A stretch of DNA of 37,169 nt, from assembly GCF_012910885.1 (NCBI RefSeq), contig NZ_WTVM01000027.1, positions 1-37,169 of the forward strand, given 5' to 3'. The translations under genes and the position numbers were made by a program. The notes beneath the pieces were generated by a model. The model was not told the origin of the DNA. It made no database searches and saw only the letters and a list, made by a program, of their open reading frames with translations. Each line of letters opens with the position of its first letter. Positions within the stretch are counted from its first letter, which is position 1. Source of the stretch: Azoarcus taiwanensis (GTDB lineage Bacteria > Pseudomonadota > Gammaproteobacteria > Burkholderiales > Rhodocyclaceae). This document shows, one piece after another, positions 16,953 through 27,435 of the stretch.

Positions 16953-17701
16953 CAGGCCGGGCCACCATTGAGTTCGTCGGCGCGCGCCTGAGCAGCCGCG
17001 AAATCGAGGGTACCCTCATAGATCGCCCGCCCCGTGATCGCGCCCATCACGCCTTCGTCTTCCACCGCACACAAGGCATCGATGTCCGCCAGCGTGGCGA
17101 TGCCGCCACTGGCAATGACCGGTATGCGCAGCGCCTGGGCAAGCCTTACCGTGGCTTCGACATTAACGCCACTGAGCATGCCGTCGCGACCGATATCGGT
17201 GTAGACGATGGCTTCGACGCCATAGTCCTCGAACTTCTTGGCAAGATCGATGACGTCGTGGCCGGTCATCTTGGACCAGCCATCGGTGGCCACCTTGCCG
17301 TCCTTGGCGTCGAGACCGACGATCACGTGTCCGGGGAATGCGACGCAGGCATCATGGAGCAGGCCGGGATTCTTGACCGCCGCGGTTCCGATGATGACGT
17401 AGCTGATGCCACTGTCGAGATAGGCCTCGATCGTGTCGAGGTCGCGAATCCCGCCCCCGAGCTGAACCGGCAGGTCGTCACCGACTGCATCGATGATGGC
17501 GGTGATCGCCTCGGCGTTGCGCGGCTTGCCCGCAAAGGCGCCGTTGAGGTCGACGAGATGCAACCTGCGTGCACCGCGTTCGACCCAGTGACGGGCCATG
17601 GCCGCCGGGTCATCGGAAAAGACCGTGGCGTCGTCCATTTCGCCCTGCTTGAGGCGTACACACTGACCGTCTTTGAGGTCGATGGCGGGAATGAGCAGCA
17701 T
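16952..17701 (-). CDS. hisA: ProFAR isomerase (HisA)
   Basis: The product is 249 residues, the barrel isomerase that opens the ribose ring of ProFAR. Catalytic aspartates are Asp8 ([11 protein letters not shown]) and Asp131 ([10 protein letters not shown]). Phosphate-binding segments are VQLGGGIRD and VIASGGIA. It starts 53 bases after hisH, and its stop shares a base with the hisF start. Confidence 0.98.
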   Translation of the reverse strand: MLLIPAIDLKDGQCVRLKQGEMDDATVFSDDPAAMARHWVERGARRLHLVDLNGAFAGKPRNAEAITAIIDAVGDDLPVQLGGGIRDLDTIEAYLDSGISYVIIGTAAVKNPGLLHDACVAFPGHVIVGLDAKDGKVATDGWSKMTGHDVIDLAKKFEDYGVEAIVYTDIGRDGMLSGVNVEATVRLAQALRIPVIASGGIATLADIDALCAVEDEGVMGAITGRAIYEGTLDFAAAQARADELNGGPA

Positions 17702-17754
17702 GATCGAGGGGGTGCTTGTCGCGTGAGAGAGGAATGGGAACGCCGGGCCGGCTT

Positions 17755-18396
17755 TCAGGGGGCCCAGCCAACGAAGTTCGACAACAGACGCAGGCCTGCC
17801 GCGGCGCTTTTCTCAGGGTGAAACTGAACGGCGAAGATATTATCCCGCGCGACTGCACTGGTAAACCTTTGGCCATATTCGGTTTCGGCGGCGATCAGCG
17901 CAGCATCGGCCGGTACGACATGGTAACTATGGACGAAGTAGAAACGGTCGCCGTCCGGAATGCCGGCCCAAAGCGGGTGGGAGGCACGCTGCCAGACCTG
18001 ATTCCAGCCCATATGCGGCACCTTGAGGTGACCCCCATCGGCGGTTGGCATCGACTCGGCCGGCGGAAAACGGACGACGTTGCCCGGAAAAACACCGAGG
18101 CCGGATACATCACCCTCTTCGCTGTGAGCGAAAAGCATTTGCTGGCCAATACAGATACCAAGAAAGGGTTTGCTCGCGGCGGCATCGAGCACAGCGGGAC
18201 GAAGGCCGCGGGCATCGAGTTCGCGCATGCAGTCGGGCATTGCGCCTTGCCCCGGAAACACGACGCGAGTGCTCGCCCGCACCACGGCGGGATCGGAAGT
18301 GATGACGACTTCGGCGCCCTCGGCCACATGCTCGATGGCCTTGCACACCGAGCGCAAGTTGCCCATTCCGTAATCGACGATTGCTACATCAGCCAT
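17755..18396 (-). CDS. hisH: Imidazole glycerol phosphate synthase, glutaminase subunit
   Basis: The product is 213 residues, a class I glutamine amidotransferase that passes ammonia to HisF. The catalytic triad is Cys82 (LGICIGQQ), His193 and Glu195 (QFHPEKS). The N-terminus [14 protein letters not shown] is typical. An AGGTGA ribosome site precedes the ATG at 18396, which is 39 bases after the hisB stop. Confidence 0.97.
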   Translation of the reverse strand: MADVAIVDYGMGNLRSVCKAIEHVAEGAEVVITSDPAVVRASTRVVFPGQGAMPDCMRELDARGLRPAVLDAAASKPFLGICIGQQMLFAHSEEGDVSGLGVFPGNVVRFPPAESMPTADGGHLKVPHMGWNQVWQRASHPLWAGIPDGDRFYFVHSYHVVPADAALIAAETEYGQRFTSAVARDNIFAVQFHPEKSAAAGLRLLSNFVGWAP

Positions 18397-18435
18397 ATCG
18401 GCTCACCTGTCTGGCGAGTGAGTGATCAACCGGAA

Positions 18436-19023
18436 TCAGAGCGATCCCTTGGTGGACGGGATCGTGCCCGCTGCACGTTCATCGCGTTCTGCCGCCATGC
18501 GCAGCGCACGACCGAAGGCCTTGAAGATCGTCTCGCACTGGTGGTGTGCGTTGTCACCACGCAGGTTGTCGATATGCAGGGTCACCCCTGCATGATTGAC
18601 GAAGCCCTGGAAAAACTCACGAGCCAGATCGACGTCGAAGTTGCCGATGCGGGCACGGGTGTATTCGACGAAGTAGTGCAGGCCAGGGCGGCCGGAGAAG
18701 TCGACGACGACCCGGGACAAGGCCTCATCCAACGGGACGTAGGCATGGCCGTAGCGGCGGATGCCCTTCTTGTCACCCAGCGCCTTGGCAAAGGCCTGAC
18801 CAAAGGTGATGCCGACGTCCTCCACGGTGTGGTGGTCGTCGATGTGGGTATCGCCGTCGGCACGGATGTCGATGTCGAACAACCCGTGGCGCGCGATCTG
18901 GTCGAGCATGTGATCGAAGAACGGTACGCCGGTGGCGAGCGCGGATTTGCCGCTGCCGTCGAGGTTGATACTTACGGTGATCCGGGTTTCAAGGGTGTCC
19001 CGGCTGACTTCTGACTGCCGCAT
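18436..19023 (-). CDS. hisB: Imidazoleglycerol-phosphate dehydratase
   Basis: The product is 195 residues, the monofunctional dehydratase without the phosphatase domain found in enterobacterial HisB. Metal-binding motifs are present: [15 protein letters not shown], and [14 protein letters not shown] 19023 gives the normal length and start [13 protein letters not shown]; an in-frame ATG at 19071 would add 16 unconserved residues. Unlike the usual operon layout, the gene before it on this strand is not hisC: hisC lies immediately upstream but divergent, so hisB must be read either from its own promoter in 19024-19171 or by read-through antisense to hisC. Confidence 0.97.
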   Translation of the reverse strand: MRQSEVSRDTLETRITVSINLDGSGKSALATGVPFFDHMLDQIARHGLFDIDIRADGDTHIDDHHTVEDVGITFGQAFAKALGDKKGIRRYGHAYVPLDEALSRVVVDFSGRPGLHYFVEYTRARIGNFDVDLAREFFQGFVNHAGVTLHIDNLRGDNAHHQCETIFKAFGRALRMAAERDERAAGTIPSTKGSL

Positions 19024-19171
19024 TTGCTTTACCGTAACCGCTTGGCGGTGACTGATGGTTGGATCGGCCATGATACCATCGCTGCACTGCGCAACCACAA
19101 ACGCGAACACGTTGTCGAAGGTCGGCAAGAGCCCGCCGCAACACGACCAAACCCTCGAGAAGCAGATACCC
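19024..19171. promoter_or_regulatory. Divergent hisB-hisC intergenic region
   Basis: This 148-base region separates divergent hisB and hisC. A TATCAT on the minus strand (around 19075-19070) could be a -10 for hisB, but there is no good -35. No strong promoter was identified for hisC. No leader peptide with a run of histidine codons and no attenuator hairpin was seen. Confidence 0.3.
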
Positions 19172-20245
19172 ATGAGCCGCTACTGGAGCCCGATCGTCAA
19201 AGGGCTGACCCCCTACGCGCCCGGGGAACAACCCCGTATCGCCAACCTGATCAAGCTCAACACCAACGAACACCCGTTCGGCCCGTCGCCGCGCGCGCTC
19301 GAGGCGATTCGAGAGGAAACCAGCGAGTCGCTGAGGCTTTACCCCGACCCGACCGCCGACGCGCTACGCCGCTCGCTGGCCGCACGCTTCGGGCTATCCC
19401 ACGATCAGGTCTTCGTCGGCAATGGCTCGGACGAGGTGCTGGCGCATGTCTTCATGGGCCTGCTACGCCACGAAGCGCCGATCTGGTTTCCGGACATCAC
19501 CTACAGCTTTTATCCGGTTTATTGCGGTCTGTACGACATCGCGTATGAAACCAGGCCGCTGAACGACGCTTTCGCGATCGACCCGCGCGACTACCTGCCC
19601 GATGACGACTCGCGAGCCGGCGGCATCATCTTCGCCAACCCCAATGCTCCGACCGGCATCTTCATGCCACTAGCAGACGTCGAGCGCATTGTCGCCGCCA
19701 ACCCGCACTGCGTGGTCGTGGTGGACGAGGCATACGTAGATTTCGGCGGCGAGAGCGCGGTCACGCTGGCGGACCGCTACCCGAACCTGCTGGTGGTGCA
19801 CACCTTCTCGAAATCGCGTTCGCTTGCCGGCCTGCGCGTCGGTTACGCGATCGGGCATCCGGAACTGATCGAGGCCTTGCACCGGGTCAAGGACAGTTTC
19901 AACTCCTATCCGCTGGACCGTCTGGCATTGGCCGGGGCGATGGCGTCGGTTGAGGACGAGGCTTTCTTCCGCGACAGTTGCGAACGGGTCGTTGCGATCC
20001 GCGAGGCAATGACCCAGGATCTCAAGGCATTGGGTTTCGAGGTTCTGCCGTCAGGGGCAAACTTCGTCTTCGCCCGCCACCCTGACCACGAGGGTGCAGC
20101 CCTCGCCCAGGCTTTGCGTGAGCGCGCCATTCTGGTGCGCCACTTTGCCAAGCCTAGGATTCATCCGTTCCTACGTATCACGGTGGGAACCGAAGAGCAG
20201 TGCCGGGCATTGATTGATGCCTTGCGGGCGATCCTGGGTCGATAG
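19172..20245 (+). CDS. hisC: Histidinol-phosphate aminotransferase, inverted within the his operon
   Basis: The product is 357 residues, a fold-type I PLP aminotransferase that converts imidazole-acetol phosphate to histidinol phosphate. The PLP lysine is Lys214 in [11 protein letters not shown]. Other cofactor and substrate contacts are ANPNAPTG (155-162), VVDEAYVDF (around 183-191), and [11 protein letters not shown] at 30-40. The C-terminal FLRITVGT fits HisC. ATG 19172 is used because the family begins [15 protein letters not shown]; the open frame extends to 19055 without conserved sequence. It is on the plus strand while all other his genes here are on the minus strand. The N-terminal PYAPGEQP flavour resembles Pseudomonas-type HisC, so replacement rather than simple inversion is possible. 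Base composition looks like its neighbours. Confidence 0.95.
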   Translation: MSRYWSPIVKGLTPYAPGEQPRIANLIKLNTNEHPFGPSPRALEAIREETSESLRLYPDPTADALRRSLAARFGLSHDQVFVGNGSDEVLAHVFMGLLRHEAPIWFPDITYSFYPVYCGLYDIAYETRPLNDAFAIDPRDYLPDDDSRAGGIIFANPNAPTGIFMPLADVERIVAANPHCVVVVDEAYVDFGGESAVTLADRYPNLLVVHTFSKSRSLAGLRVGYAIGHPELIEALHRVKDSFNSYPLDRLALAGAMASVEDEAFFRDSCERVVAIREAMTQDLKALGFEVLPSGANFVFARHPDHEGAALAQALRERAILVRHFAKPRIHPFLRITVGTEEQCRALIDALRAILGR

Positions 20246-20609
20246 GGAGAGCAAAGCCTCGAGGCCACCCTTCCGGCATCGGGGACAACCGCCGCGAGCC
20301 GTCCAGAGATACGGCCGTGCCCACTAATCGCGAGGGGCTGCTGACGGTCGCCCCCTCGGCTCCACTGCCACTCGCGCTGCCGCTGTAAAGCTCGCTTCGC
20401 TGCGATCCCTGAACTCGACCTTCGGCCTCAGACAGCAGGAATCGCGGCCGTTATGCTCGCCAACAGCGGCATGCGCTCGGGCAAAGTCGCCTCGCGGGCA
20501 ACCGTCACCACCCCCTCGCTACGCCGCGCACAAGCTGCGACTTTGCCGACCTATGGAGCACGGCACCATTACATGTGCGGAGCGCCGCGCAAATCACCCA
20601 CCGACGAGT
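20246..20609. repeat. 364-bp intergenic stretch with nested inverted repeats, candidate dispersed repeat
   Basis: No credible gene is found between the convergent hisC and hisD stops. Two inverted repeats are present: ggcaaagtcgc/gcgactttgcc (20480-20490 and 20537-20547, perfect 11 bp, 46-base spacer) and gcgatccctg/caggaatcgc (20402-20411 and 20436-20445, 9 of 10). The loop of the second contains a ctcgaccttcggcctcag segment. Such gcgaagcgagc and gaggccgaaggtcgag modules recall intergenic repeats of Betaproteobacteria. Short frames overlapping it look accidental. It could be an insertion scar of the hisC rearrangement. Confidence 0.45.
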
Positions 20610-21935
20610 TCAGTGCCCCTCTACTCGCATCTCAGCCGAGCGCGCATGGGCCTGAAGCCCTTCTCCATGCGCAAGCACCGAGGCGACCTTGCCGAGCGAG
20701 CGCGCGCCGGCTTCGGACATTTCGATGATGCTGGTGCGCTTCTGGAAGTCGTAAACGCCGAGCGGCGACGAGAAGCGCGCGCTGCGCATCGTGGGCAGCA
20801 CGTGGTTGGGGCCGGCGCAGTAGTCGCCGAGAGCCTCGACCGACCAGTGTCCGACGAAGATCGCACCGGCGTGACGGATGTGGTCGATCCACTGAGCGGC
20901 GTTCTCGAGCGAGAGCTCGAGGTGCTCGGGTGCGATGCGGTTGGCGATCGCGCAGGCCTGCTCCAGACTGTCGACATGGATCAGTGCGCCGCGGTTGGTC
21001 AACGAGGTGGCGATGGTCTCGCGACGAGGCATGGTCGGCAACAAGCGGTCGATGCTTGCGGCCACCGCATCGATGAAGTCGGCGTCGGTACACAGCAGGA
21101 TGGACTGGGCGAGTTCGTCGTGCTCGGCTTGGGCGAAGAGATCCATCGCCACCCAGTCGGGGTTGCCACTGCCGTCGGAGATGATGAGCACTTCGGAAGG
21201 CCCGGCCACCATGTCGATACCGACCGTCCCGAATACGCGGCGCTTGGCCTCGGCAACAAAGGCATTGCCGGGGCCGACGATCTTGTCGACCTGGGGAATG
21301 GTCTGGGTGCCGTAGGCAAGCGCAGCCACCGCCTGTGCGCCGCCGATCGTGAATACCCGGTCCACGCCCGTGATGGCAGCCGCAGCGAGAACCAGGGGAT
21401 TGCGCTCCCCACGGGGGGTTGGCACGACCATGATGAGCTCGCCGACGCCGGCGACTTTGGCCGGGATCGCGTTCATCAGCACCGAGCTCGGATAGCTCGC
21501 CCGCCCACCGGGAACATAGAGTCCCACACGGTCTAGCGGAGTCACCTTCTGACCCAGGCGGGTGCCGTCAGCCTCGGTGTATTCCCAGGACTGGGCAAGC
21601 TGGCGCTCGTGGTACTGGCGGACACGGTCGGCCGCAATGCGGAGCGCTTCGCGCTGCTCGACAGAGAGGCTGTCCAGCGCTGCCTTGAGCGCGCTCGCCG
21701 GCAGTTCGAGATCGACCATGCCGTGAGCCTCGACATGATCGAAGCGACGGGTGTATTCAATTACGGCCGGGTCGCCGGTGTTGCGCACCGCAGCGAGGAT
21801 CTCGGTCACCGCCTGGTTGATGCGGGCGTCGGCAGTATCCTCGAAGGCCAGCAAGGCCTCGAGCGTATTCAAAAACTCGGGTTCTCGCGCGTCGAGGCGA
21901 CGCACCTCGGCGCAGACCTGGACGGGTTCACTCAT
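20610..21935 (-). CDS. hisD: Histidinol dehydrogenase
   Basis: The product is 441 residues, a zinc and NAD-dependent enzyme for the last two oxidations to histidine. Diagnostic segments are [47 protein letters not shown], and the C-terminal [10 protein letters not shown], plus the catalytic Glu-His pair in APEHLEL. It overlaps hisG by four bases (ATGA at 21935-21932). Downstream, instead of hisC on the same strand, there is a 364-base gap and the inverted hisC. Confidence 0.98.
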   Translation of the reverse strand: MSEPVQVCAEVRRLDAREPEFLNTLEALLAFEDTADARINQAVTEILAAVRNTGDPAVIEYTRRFDHVEAHGMVDLELPASALKAALDSLSVEQREALRIAADRVRQYHERQLAQSWEYTEADGTRLGQKVTPLDRVGLYVPGGRASYPSSVLMNAIPAKVAGVGELIMVVPTPRGERNPLVLAAAAITGVDRVFTIGGAQAVAALAYGTQTIPQVDKIVGPGNAFVAEAKRRVFGTVGIDMVAGPSEVLIISDGSGNPDWVAMDLFAQAEHDELAQSILLCTDADFIDAVAASIDRLLPTMPRRETIATSLTNRGALIHVDSLEQACAIANRIAPEHLELSLENAAQWIDHIRHAGAIFVGHWSVEALGDYCAGPNHVLPTMRSARFSSPLGVYDFQKRTSIIEMSEAGARSLGKVASVLAHGEGLQAHARSAEMRVEGH

Positions 21936-22576
21936 GGCTTGATGGCTCCGGAAAAAGCGTCCAGCACAGGCTGAATCAGGTCACGCTTGAGCTTGAGCGC
22001 AGCCTGGTTGACCACGAGGCGAGAGCTGATCGGCATGATGTCCTCCACCTCCTCGAGATTGTTGGCGCGCAAGGTGCCGCCGGTCGACACCAGGTCGACG
22101 ATGGCATCGGCCAGGCCGACCAGTGGCGCCAACTCCATCGAGCCGTAGAGCTTGATCAGGTCGACGTGCATGCCCTTTTCGGCGAAATGTGCCTTGGCGC
22201 TGTTGATGTATTTTGTGGCGACGCGAATGCGTCCGCCCGGGCGGGCCACCGCCTGGTAGTCGAAACCCTTGCGCACCGCCACGCACAGGCGGCAGCGGGC
22301 GATGTTGAGATCGAGCGGCTGGTAAAGCCCATCGCCGCCATGCTCAAGCAGGACGTCCTTACCCGCAATACCGAGGTCGGCCGCGCCGTACTGGACGTAA
22401 GTCGGCGTGTCGGTCGCCCGGACGATGACCAACCTCACCTCGGGCCGGTTGGTTTCGATGATGAGCTTGCGAGAAGACTCCGGGTCGTCGGTCGGGACAA
22501 TGCCGGCTGCCGCGAGCAAGGGCAGGGTTTCCTCGAAGATTCGCCCTTTTGAAAGGGCCAGCGTAATGCGGGACAC
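21932..22576 (-). CDS. hisG: ATP phosphoribosyltransferase, short form
   Basis: The product is 214 residues, the short-form HisG that lacks the C-terminal regulatory domain. It catalyses the first committed step of histidine synthesis. Key segments are [31 protein letters not shown], and the PRPP-binding [17 protein letters not shown]. Short-form enzymes need the HisZ subunit for activity and feedback control; hisZ is not in the window. The start is GTG at 22576 with an AAGG stretch 8 bases upstream; the open frame to 22660 adds a non-conserved stretch. A TACAAT -10-like box lies about 30 bases upstream, so a his promoter can start here. Confidence 0.95.
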   Translation of the reverse strand: MSRITLALSKGRIFEETLPLLAAAGIVPTDDPESSRKLIIETNRPEVRLVIVRATDTPTYVQYGAADLGIAGKDVLLEHGGDGLYQPLDLNIARCRLCVAVRKGFDYQAVARPGGRIRVATKYINSAKAHFAEKGMHVDLIKLYGSMELAPLVGLADAIVDLVSTGGTLRANNLEEVEDIMPISSRLVVNQAALKLKRDLIQPVLDAFSGAIKP

Positions 22577-22606
22577 GAAGGCAACCTTGATATATTCGGA
22601 CCGGTG

Positions 22607-22612
22607 ATTGTA
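22607..22612 (-). promoter_or_regulatory. Possible -10 element of hisG
   Basis: On the minus strand TACAAT (22612-22607) is 30 bases before the hisG GTG start. The matching -35 region is poor. If real, it means the his genes have their own promoter and do not rely on read-through from murA. Confidence 0.4.
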
Positions 22613-22645
22613 ACCCGCGGGCGACCGTGTTAGCCTTATCACAAC

Positions 22646-22677
22646 GGCTGAGTCGCGCATGCGGACTCGGCTTTTTT
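22646..22677 (+). terminator. Orphan intrinsic terminator, plus strand, between hisG and rnk
   Basis: A 9-pair stem (22646-22654 with 22664-22672, two G-U pairs) and a 9-base loop are followed directly by six T residues (22672-22677). It points in the plus direction, but no plus-strand gene ends upstream of it. It could end a small RNA or attenuate an rnk leader transcript. A candidate promoter TTGATA (22587-22592) with a 16-base spacer and TGTAAC (22609-22614) lies just upstream. Confidence 0.6.
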
Positions 22678-22843
22678 ACTTGTTTCGAGTCCTCGGACAA
22701 ACCTGAGTCACCCGAAACAGACGCTTCCCGGCCAAACGAGGTGGTGAACAGCGTAGCCGTTGCTCCGCGCTCCGCTCCACAGTCCTGATTCCCCGCCATC
22801 GTCTTGCCTGCTTCCCGGCTCAACGTTCTTACCGGATTCATTC

Positions 22844-23245
22844 ATGAAACCCGAAATCATCGTTTCCGCGCTCGATCTCGAGCGTCTCGAGGGACTGCTT
22901 CACAATCCGAACATGCGCAACCGAAGGGATCTCGACGGATTGCGCACCGAACTCGATCGTGCCGAGGTGCGGGAAGCCGCCGATATGCCGCCAGACGTCA
23001 TCACGATGAACAGCCGCGCACGGGTTCGCGAGCATCCGAGCGGGCGTGAACGCGAACTGACACTGGTCTACCCGGGTAACATCGGTGAAGGCTATGTCTC
23101 GATCCTCACACCCGCCGGCAGCGCCCTGCTTGGCATGTCGGTCGGCCAGAAGATCGACTGGCCCACGGTCGAGGGCCGCGAAGTGCATCTGGAAGTTCTC
23201 GAAGTCGTCAGGCAGCCGGAGCGCGAAGGCGATTTCGATCTCTGA
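22844..23245 (+). CDS. rnk: Nucleoside diphosphate kinase regulator (Rnk), GreA-like
   Basis: The product is 133 residues, the usual length for Rnk. It has a short N-terminal coiled-coil domain (MKPEIIVSALDLERLEGLL) and a C-terminal FKBP-like GreA/GreB domain (about 50-133) with VITMNSRARVRE, ERELTLVYPGN and GSALLGMSVGQKIDW. Rnk binds RNA polymerase and affects nucleoside triphosphate pools and polyphosphate or alginate phenotypes in Pseudomonas and E. coli. ATG 22844 is used because the open frame upstream to 22760 is unconserved. It lies on the plus strand between murA and hisG, interrupting the minus-strand cluster. Confidence 0.88.
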   Translation: MKPEIIVSALDLERLEGLLHNPNMRNRRDLDGLRTELDRAEVREAADMPPDVITMNSRARVREHPSGRERELTLVYPGNIGEGYVSILTPAGSALLGMSVGQKIDWPTVEGREVHLEVLEVVRQPEREGDFDL

Positions 23246-23264
23246 AATACTGCCGCAAACTGAT

Positions 23265-23299
23265 TGATGCCCGGGAGGCAAGCGCCGTCCCGGGCATCA
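23265..23299. terminator. Bidirectional hairpin between rnk and murA
   Basis: A perfect 12-bp stem tgatgcccggga/tcccgggcatca (23265-23276 and 23288-23299) with an 11-base loop lies between the convergent rnk and murA stops. There is no T-run on either side, so it is a hairpin that may stabilise both 3' ends or act with Rho. Confidence 0.6.
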
Positions 23300-23302
23300 T
23301 GA

Positions 23303-24827
<1,525 letters not shown>

Positions 24828-24836
24828 GGTGATTCC

Positions 24837-25625
24837 TCAATTACGAAGCTTGTAGCCCCTGGCCAGCATTGACAGGGTCAGTGCCGAAAGCAGGACAAAA
24901 CACGCGCCGACCACTGCAAGGCTGAGCCACGGTGACACGTCGGACTGACCAAAGAAACCGTAACGGAACCCGTCGATCATGAAGAAAAATGGATTCACGT
25001 GCGAAATGCTCTGCCAGAGTCCGGGCAGGGAATGAATGGAATAAAAAACGCCCGACAACATGGTCAGCGGCATGATTAGAAAGTTCTGGAACGCCGACAG
25101 TTGATCGAACTTGTCGGCCCAGATACCGGCAATGACGCCGAACGAACCCAGAATGGCGCCTCCAAGGACCGCGAACATCAACACCCACAGCGGATGCGCC
25201 ATCGGCAGATCGACGAAGGGCGCCGCAACCAGCCAGACACCTACGCCGACCATCAGGCCGCGCAACACCGACGCTGTGACATAAGCGGTGAAGAACTCAC
25301 GGTACGAGATGGGCGGCAGCAGAACGAAAATGATGTTACCGGTGATCTTGCTCTGGATCAGCGACGACGAGCTGTTGGCGAAGGCGTTCTGCAAGAGCGA
25401 CATCATGATCAGCCCCGGCACCAGGAAGGTGGTGTAGCTGATATCGCCATAGACGGTGACATGACGATCCAGCACATGGGAAAAAATGAGCAGGAACAGC
25501 ACCGCGTTGAGCACCGGCGCCGCCACGGTCTGAAAGCCCACCTTCCAGAATCGCAAGACCTCCTTGTAGAACAGGGTCCGGAAGCCGATCCACGGCGAAA
25601 AGCGCTCGGATTCACGGTCAGGCAC
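24837..25625 (-). CDS. ABC-2 type permease (YadH-like)
   Basis: The product is 262 residues with six predicted transmembrane segments and the ABC-2 permease signature, including FLVPGLIMMSLLQNAFANSS and NPFFFMIDGFRYGF. It resembles E. coli YadH. It would export an unknown substrate with the ATPase encoded just upstream. The GTG start at 25625 lies inside the end of that gene (8-base overlap). Confidence 0.9.
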   Translation of the reverse strand: MPDRESERFSPWIGFRTLFYKEVLRFWKVGFQTVAAPVLNAVLFLLIFSHVLDRHVTVYGDISYTTFLVPGLIMMSLLQNAFANSSSSLIQSKITGNIIFVLLPPISYREFFTAYVTASVLRGLMVGVGVWLVAAPFVDLPMAHPLWVLMFAVLGGAILGSFGVIAGIWADKFDQLSAFQNFLIMPLTMLSGVFYSIHSLPGLWQSISHVNPFFFMIDGFRYGFFGQSDVSPWLSLAVVGACFVLLSALTLSMLARGYKLRN

Positions 25626-26511
25626 GATTCATCACCTCGACAAAAACCCGCTCAAGATCCGGCTCGCCGATCTGGATCTCCTCGACACCAGCCCCAGCCT
25701 CGCGCAGCCGCGCGAGCAACTGCTCGACATCGGCATAGGCGTCGAAACCGAATGTCACCCAACTGCCGTCCTCAATCACCCCACCGACAGCAAGCGCCGC
25801 ATCCGCATCGGTCACCCTGACACGCAGGCTGTGTGATGCAAACTGCTTGAGCAACGCCCGCGTGCTGTCGAGCGCGACGATCTTGCCAGCCTTGAGCATC
25901 GCAATCCGGCCACAGAGCGTTTCGGCCTCTTCGAGGTAGTGTGTGGTGAGCACGATAGTATGGCCATCGCGATTCAGCTTGCGGATGAACTGCCACAAAC
26001 CCTGGCGCAGCTCGACGTCGACCCCGGCGGTCGGCTCGTCGAGCACGATCACCGGCGGCCGATGAACCAGCGCCTGAGCCACAAGCACCCGTCGTTTCAT
26101 ACCGCCCGAGAGCGTGCGCATGTTGGCGTTGGCCTTGGGGAGCAGATCGAGATTGTCGAGCACTTCGTCGATCCACTCTTCATTGCGGGCGATACCGAAG
26201 TAACCCGACTGGATGCGCAGCAGTTCGCGTACCGAAAAGAAGGGATCGAAAACCAGTTCCTGGGGCACCACGCCGAACTTCATGCGCGCCCGACGGTAGT
26301 CGGTCACGACGTCGTGCCCCATGACCTCAAGAGTACCAGAGGAGGGACGCGTCAAGCCCGCGAGCGACGAGATCAACGTGGTCTTGCCGGCCCCGTTTGG
26401 ACCGAGCAGACCGAAGAATTCACCTTGGGCAACCTCGAGGCTCACGCCAGCAAGTGCCTGGAAAGCACCATAGTGCTTGGTCACCGAATCGATACGGATT
26501 GCAGGTGTCAT
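25618..26511 (-). CDS. ABC transporter ATPase (YadG-like)
   Basis: The product is 297 residues. Walker A is GPNGAGKTT at 37-45, the signature is LSGGMKRRVLVAQAL, Walker B is VIVLDEPTAGVD, followed by the switch His in LTTHYLEEAE. An extra C-terminal domain of about 80 residues follows the nucleotide-binding domain, as in YadG. It pairs with the YadH-like permease. ATG 26511 is preferred over TTG 26526 because AGGA lies 5 bases before it. The gene begins just after mlaB. Confidence 0.92.
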   Translation of the reverse strand: MTPAIRIDSVTKHYGAFQALAGVSLEVAQGEFFGLLGPNGAGKTTLISSLAGLTRPSSGTLEVMGHDVVTDYRRARMKFGVVPQELVFDPFFSVRELLRIQSGYFGIARNEEWIDEVLDNLDLLPKANANMRTLSGGMKRRVLVAQALVHRPPVIVLDEPTAGVDVELRQGLWQFIRKLNRDGHTIVLTTHYLEEAETLCGRIAMLKAGKIVALDSTRALLKQFASHSLRVRVTDADAALAVGGVIEDGSWVTFGFDAYADVEQLLARLREAGAGVEEIQIGEPDLERVFVEVMNRA

Positions 26512-26522
26512 TCGGGTCCTGA

Positions 26523-26807
26523 TCAACCCGCATCGGGCAGCAACTCGGCCACCCCATACACGCTCGCCAGACTGCGCAACTCCTCGGGAAGGCCGATGAG
26601 ATGCAGCTGACGACCGCGGGCACGTGCTGCGCGGAACAAATCAAAGATACAGGCGAGGGCTGCGGAGTCGGTTTCGGTCACCCCGCTCAGGTCGAGGGCC
26701 AGGTCACCCTCCAGAAGTGCCGCACGCCCCTCCTCCTGACAGGCGCGAACCGTCGCCATCGTAAGCGCCCCTGCCGGCGCAATCGTCCGCGAACCCGTGG
26801 AGGTCAT
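26523..26807 (-). CDS. mlaB: STAS-domain protein MlaB
   Basis: The product is 94 residues with a single STAS domain, including LALDLSGVTETDSAALACIF, where the conserved Thr/Ser follows the pattern of MlaB. MlaB binds MlaF and is needed for activity of the MlaFEDB phospholipid transporter. ATG 26807 overlaps the mlaC stop by one base (TGATG); a GTG at 26810 is equally possible. Confidence 0.85.
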   Translation of the reverse strand: MTSTGSRTIAPAGALTMATVRACQEEGRAALLEGDLALDLSGVTETDSAALACIFDLFRAARARGRQLHLIGLPEELRSLASVYGVAELLPDAG

Positions 26808-27430
26808 CACGACTGACTGGAGATAGTGCTGTCGTGCCCGCGGCTCTCAAGCGAGCGGATCAGACCATCGATACCGCCAGCCCTTATCTCCTGGGTGAAA
26901 GTGCCGCGATAGTTGGTCACCAGACTCACGCCGGCCACGACGATGTCAAACACCTTCCAGCCATCGGCCGTGCGTTCCATCATGTAATCCACCCCAACCG
27001 GCTGGGCACCCGACTGTCTGATCGCCGTCTGCACCCGCACCGTGGTTTCGTCCGGGCTGATACGCAAAGGCCGCATTTCGATGGTCTGGTCGCGATACTG
27101 TGTCAGGGCATTCGAGTATGTGCGGACCAGCATCCCATAGAACGCATCGATCAAGCGCTTCTGCTGCTCCGGCGTGGCCTCACGCCAGTCACGGCCCACC
27201 GCGAGCATCGTCATGCGGCGCAGATTGAAGTGCGGGAGCACCGCCTCCTCAATCAGCCGCACCGCAGCAGTGGTGTCACCGTTACGCAGTGCCTCGTCTT
27301 TTCGAAGAATCTCGATGACGTCTTCGGACAACTTGCGCACGAGCTGATCGGGACCGAGCTCGTCGGCCAGACCGGCTGCCGGCGCCAAGCAGACGAGCAA
27401 AGCAACCGCCATGGAAACAAGAAACTTCAT
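26807..27430 (-). CDS. mlaC: Periplasmic phospholipid-binding protein MlaC
   Basis: The product is 207 residues with an N-terminal signal peptide (MKFLVSMAVALLVCLAPAAGLA) and the MlaC/Ttg2D fold, with segments AVLPHFNLRRMTMLAVGRDW and DGWKVFDIVVAGVSLVTNYR. MlaC carries phospholipids between the outer-membrane MlaA complex and the inner-membrane MlaFEDB complex. ATG 27430 is used because the AGGTG ribosome site is 6 bases away; a GTG at 27439 would give three more residues but too little spacing. Confidence 0.94.
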   Translation of the reverse strand: MKFLVSMAVALLVCLAPAAGLADELGPDQLVRKLSEDVIEILRKDEALRNGDTTAAVRLIEEAVLPHFNLRRMTMLAVGRDWREATPEQQKRLIDAFYGMLVRTYSNALTQYRDQTIEMRPLRISPDETTVRVQTAIRQSGAQPVGVDYMMERTADGWKVFDIVVAGVSLVTNYRGTFTQEIRAGGIDGLIRSLESRGHDSTISSQS

Positions 27431-27435
27431 CGCAT

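Noticed and set aside
20453-20728. Short plus-strand frame running from the repeat-like gap into hisD
   Set aside because: Lacks conserved features and overlaps the end of hisD; the codons reflect repeat sequence.
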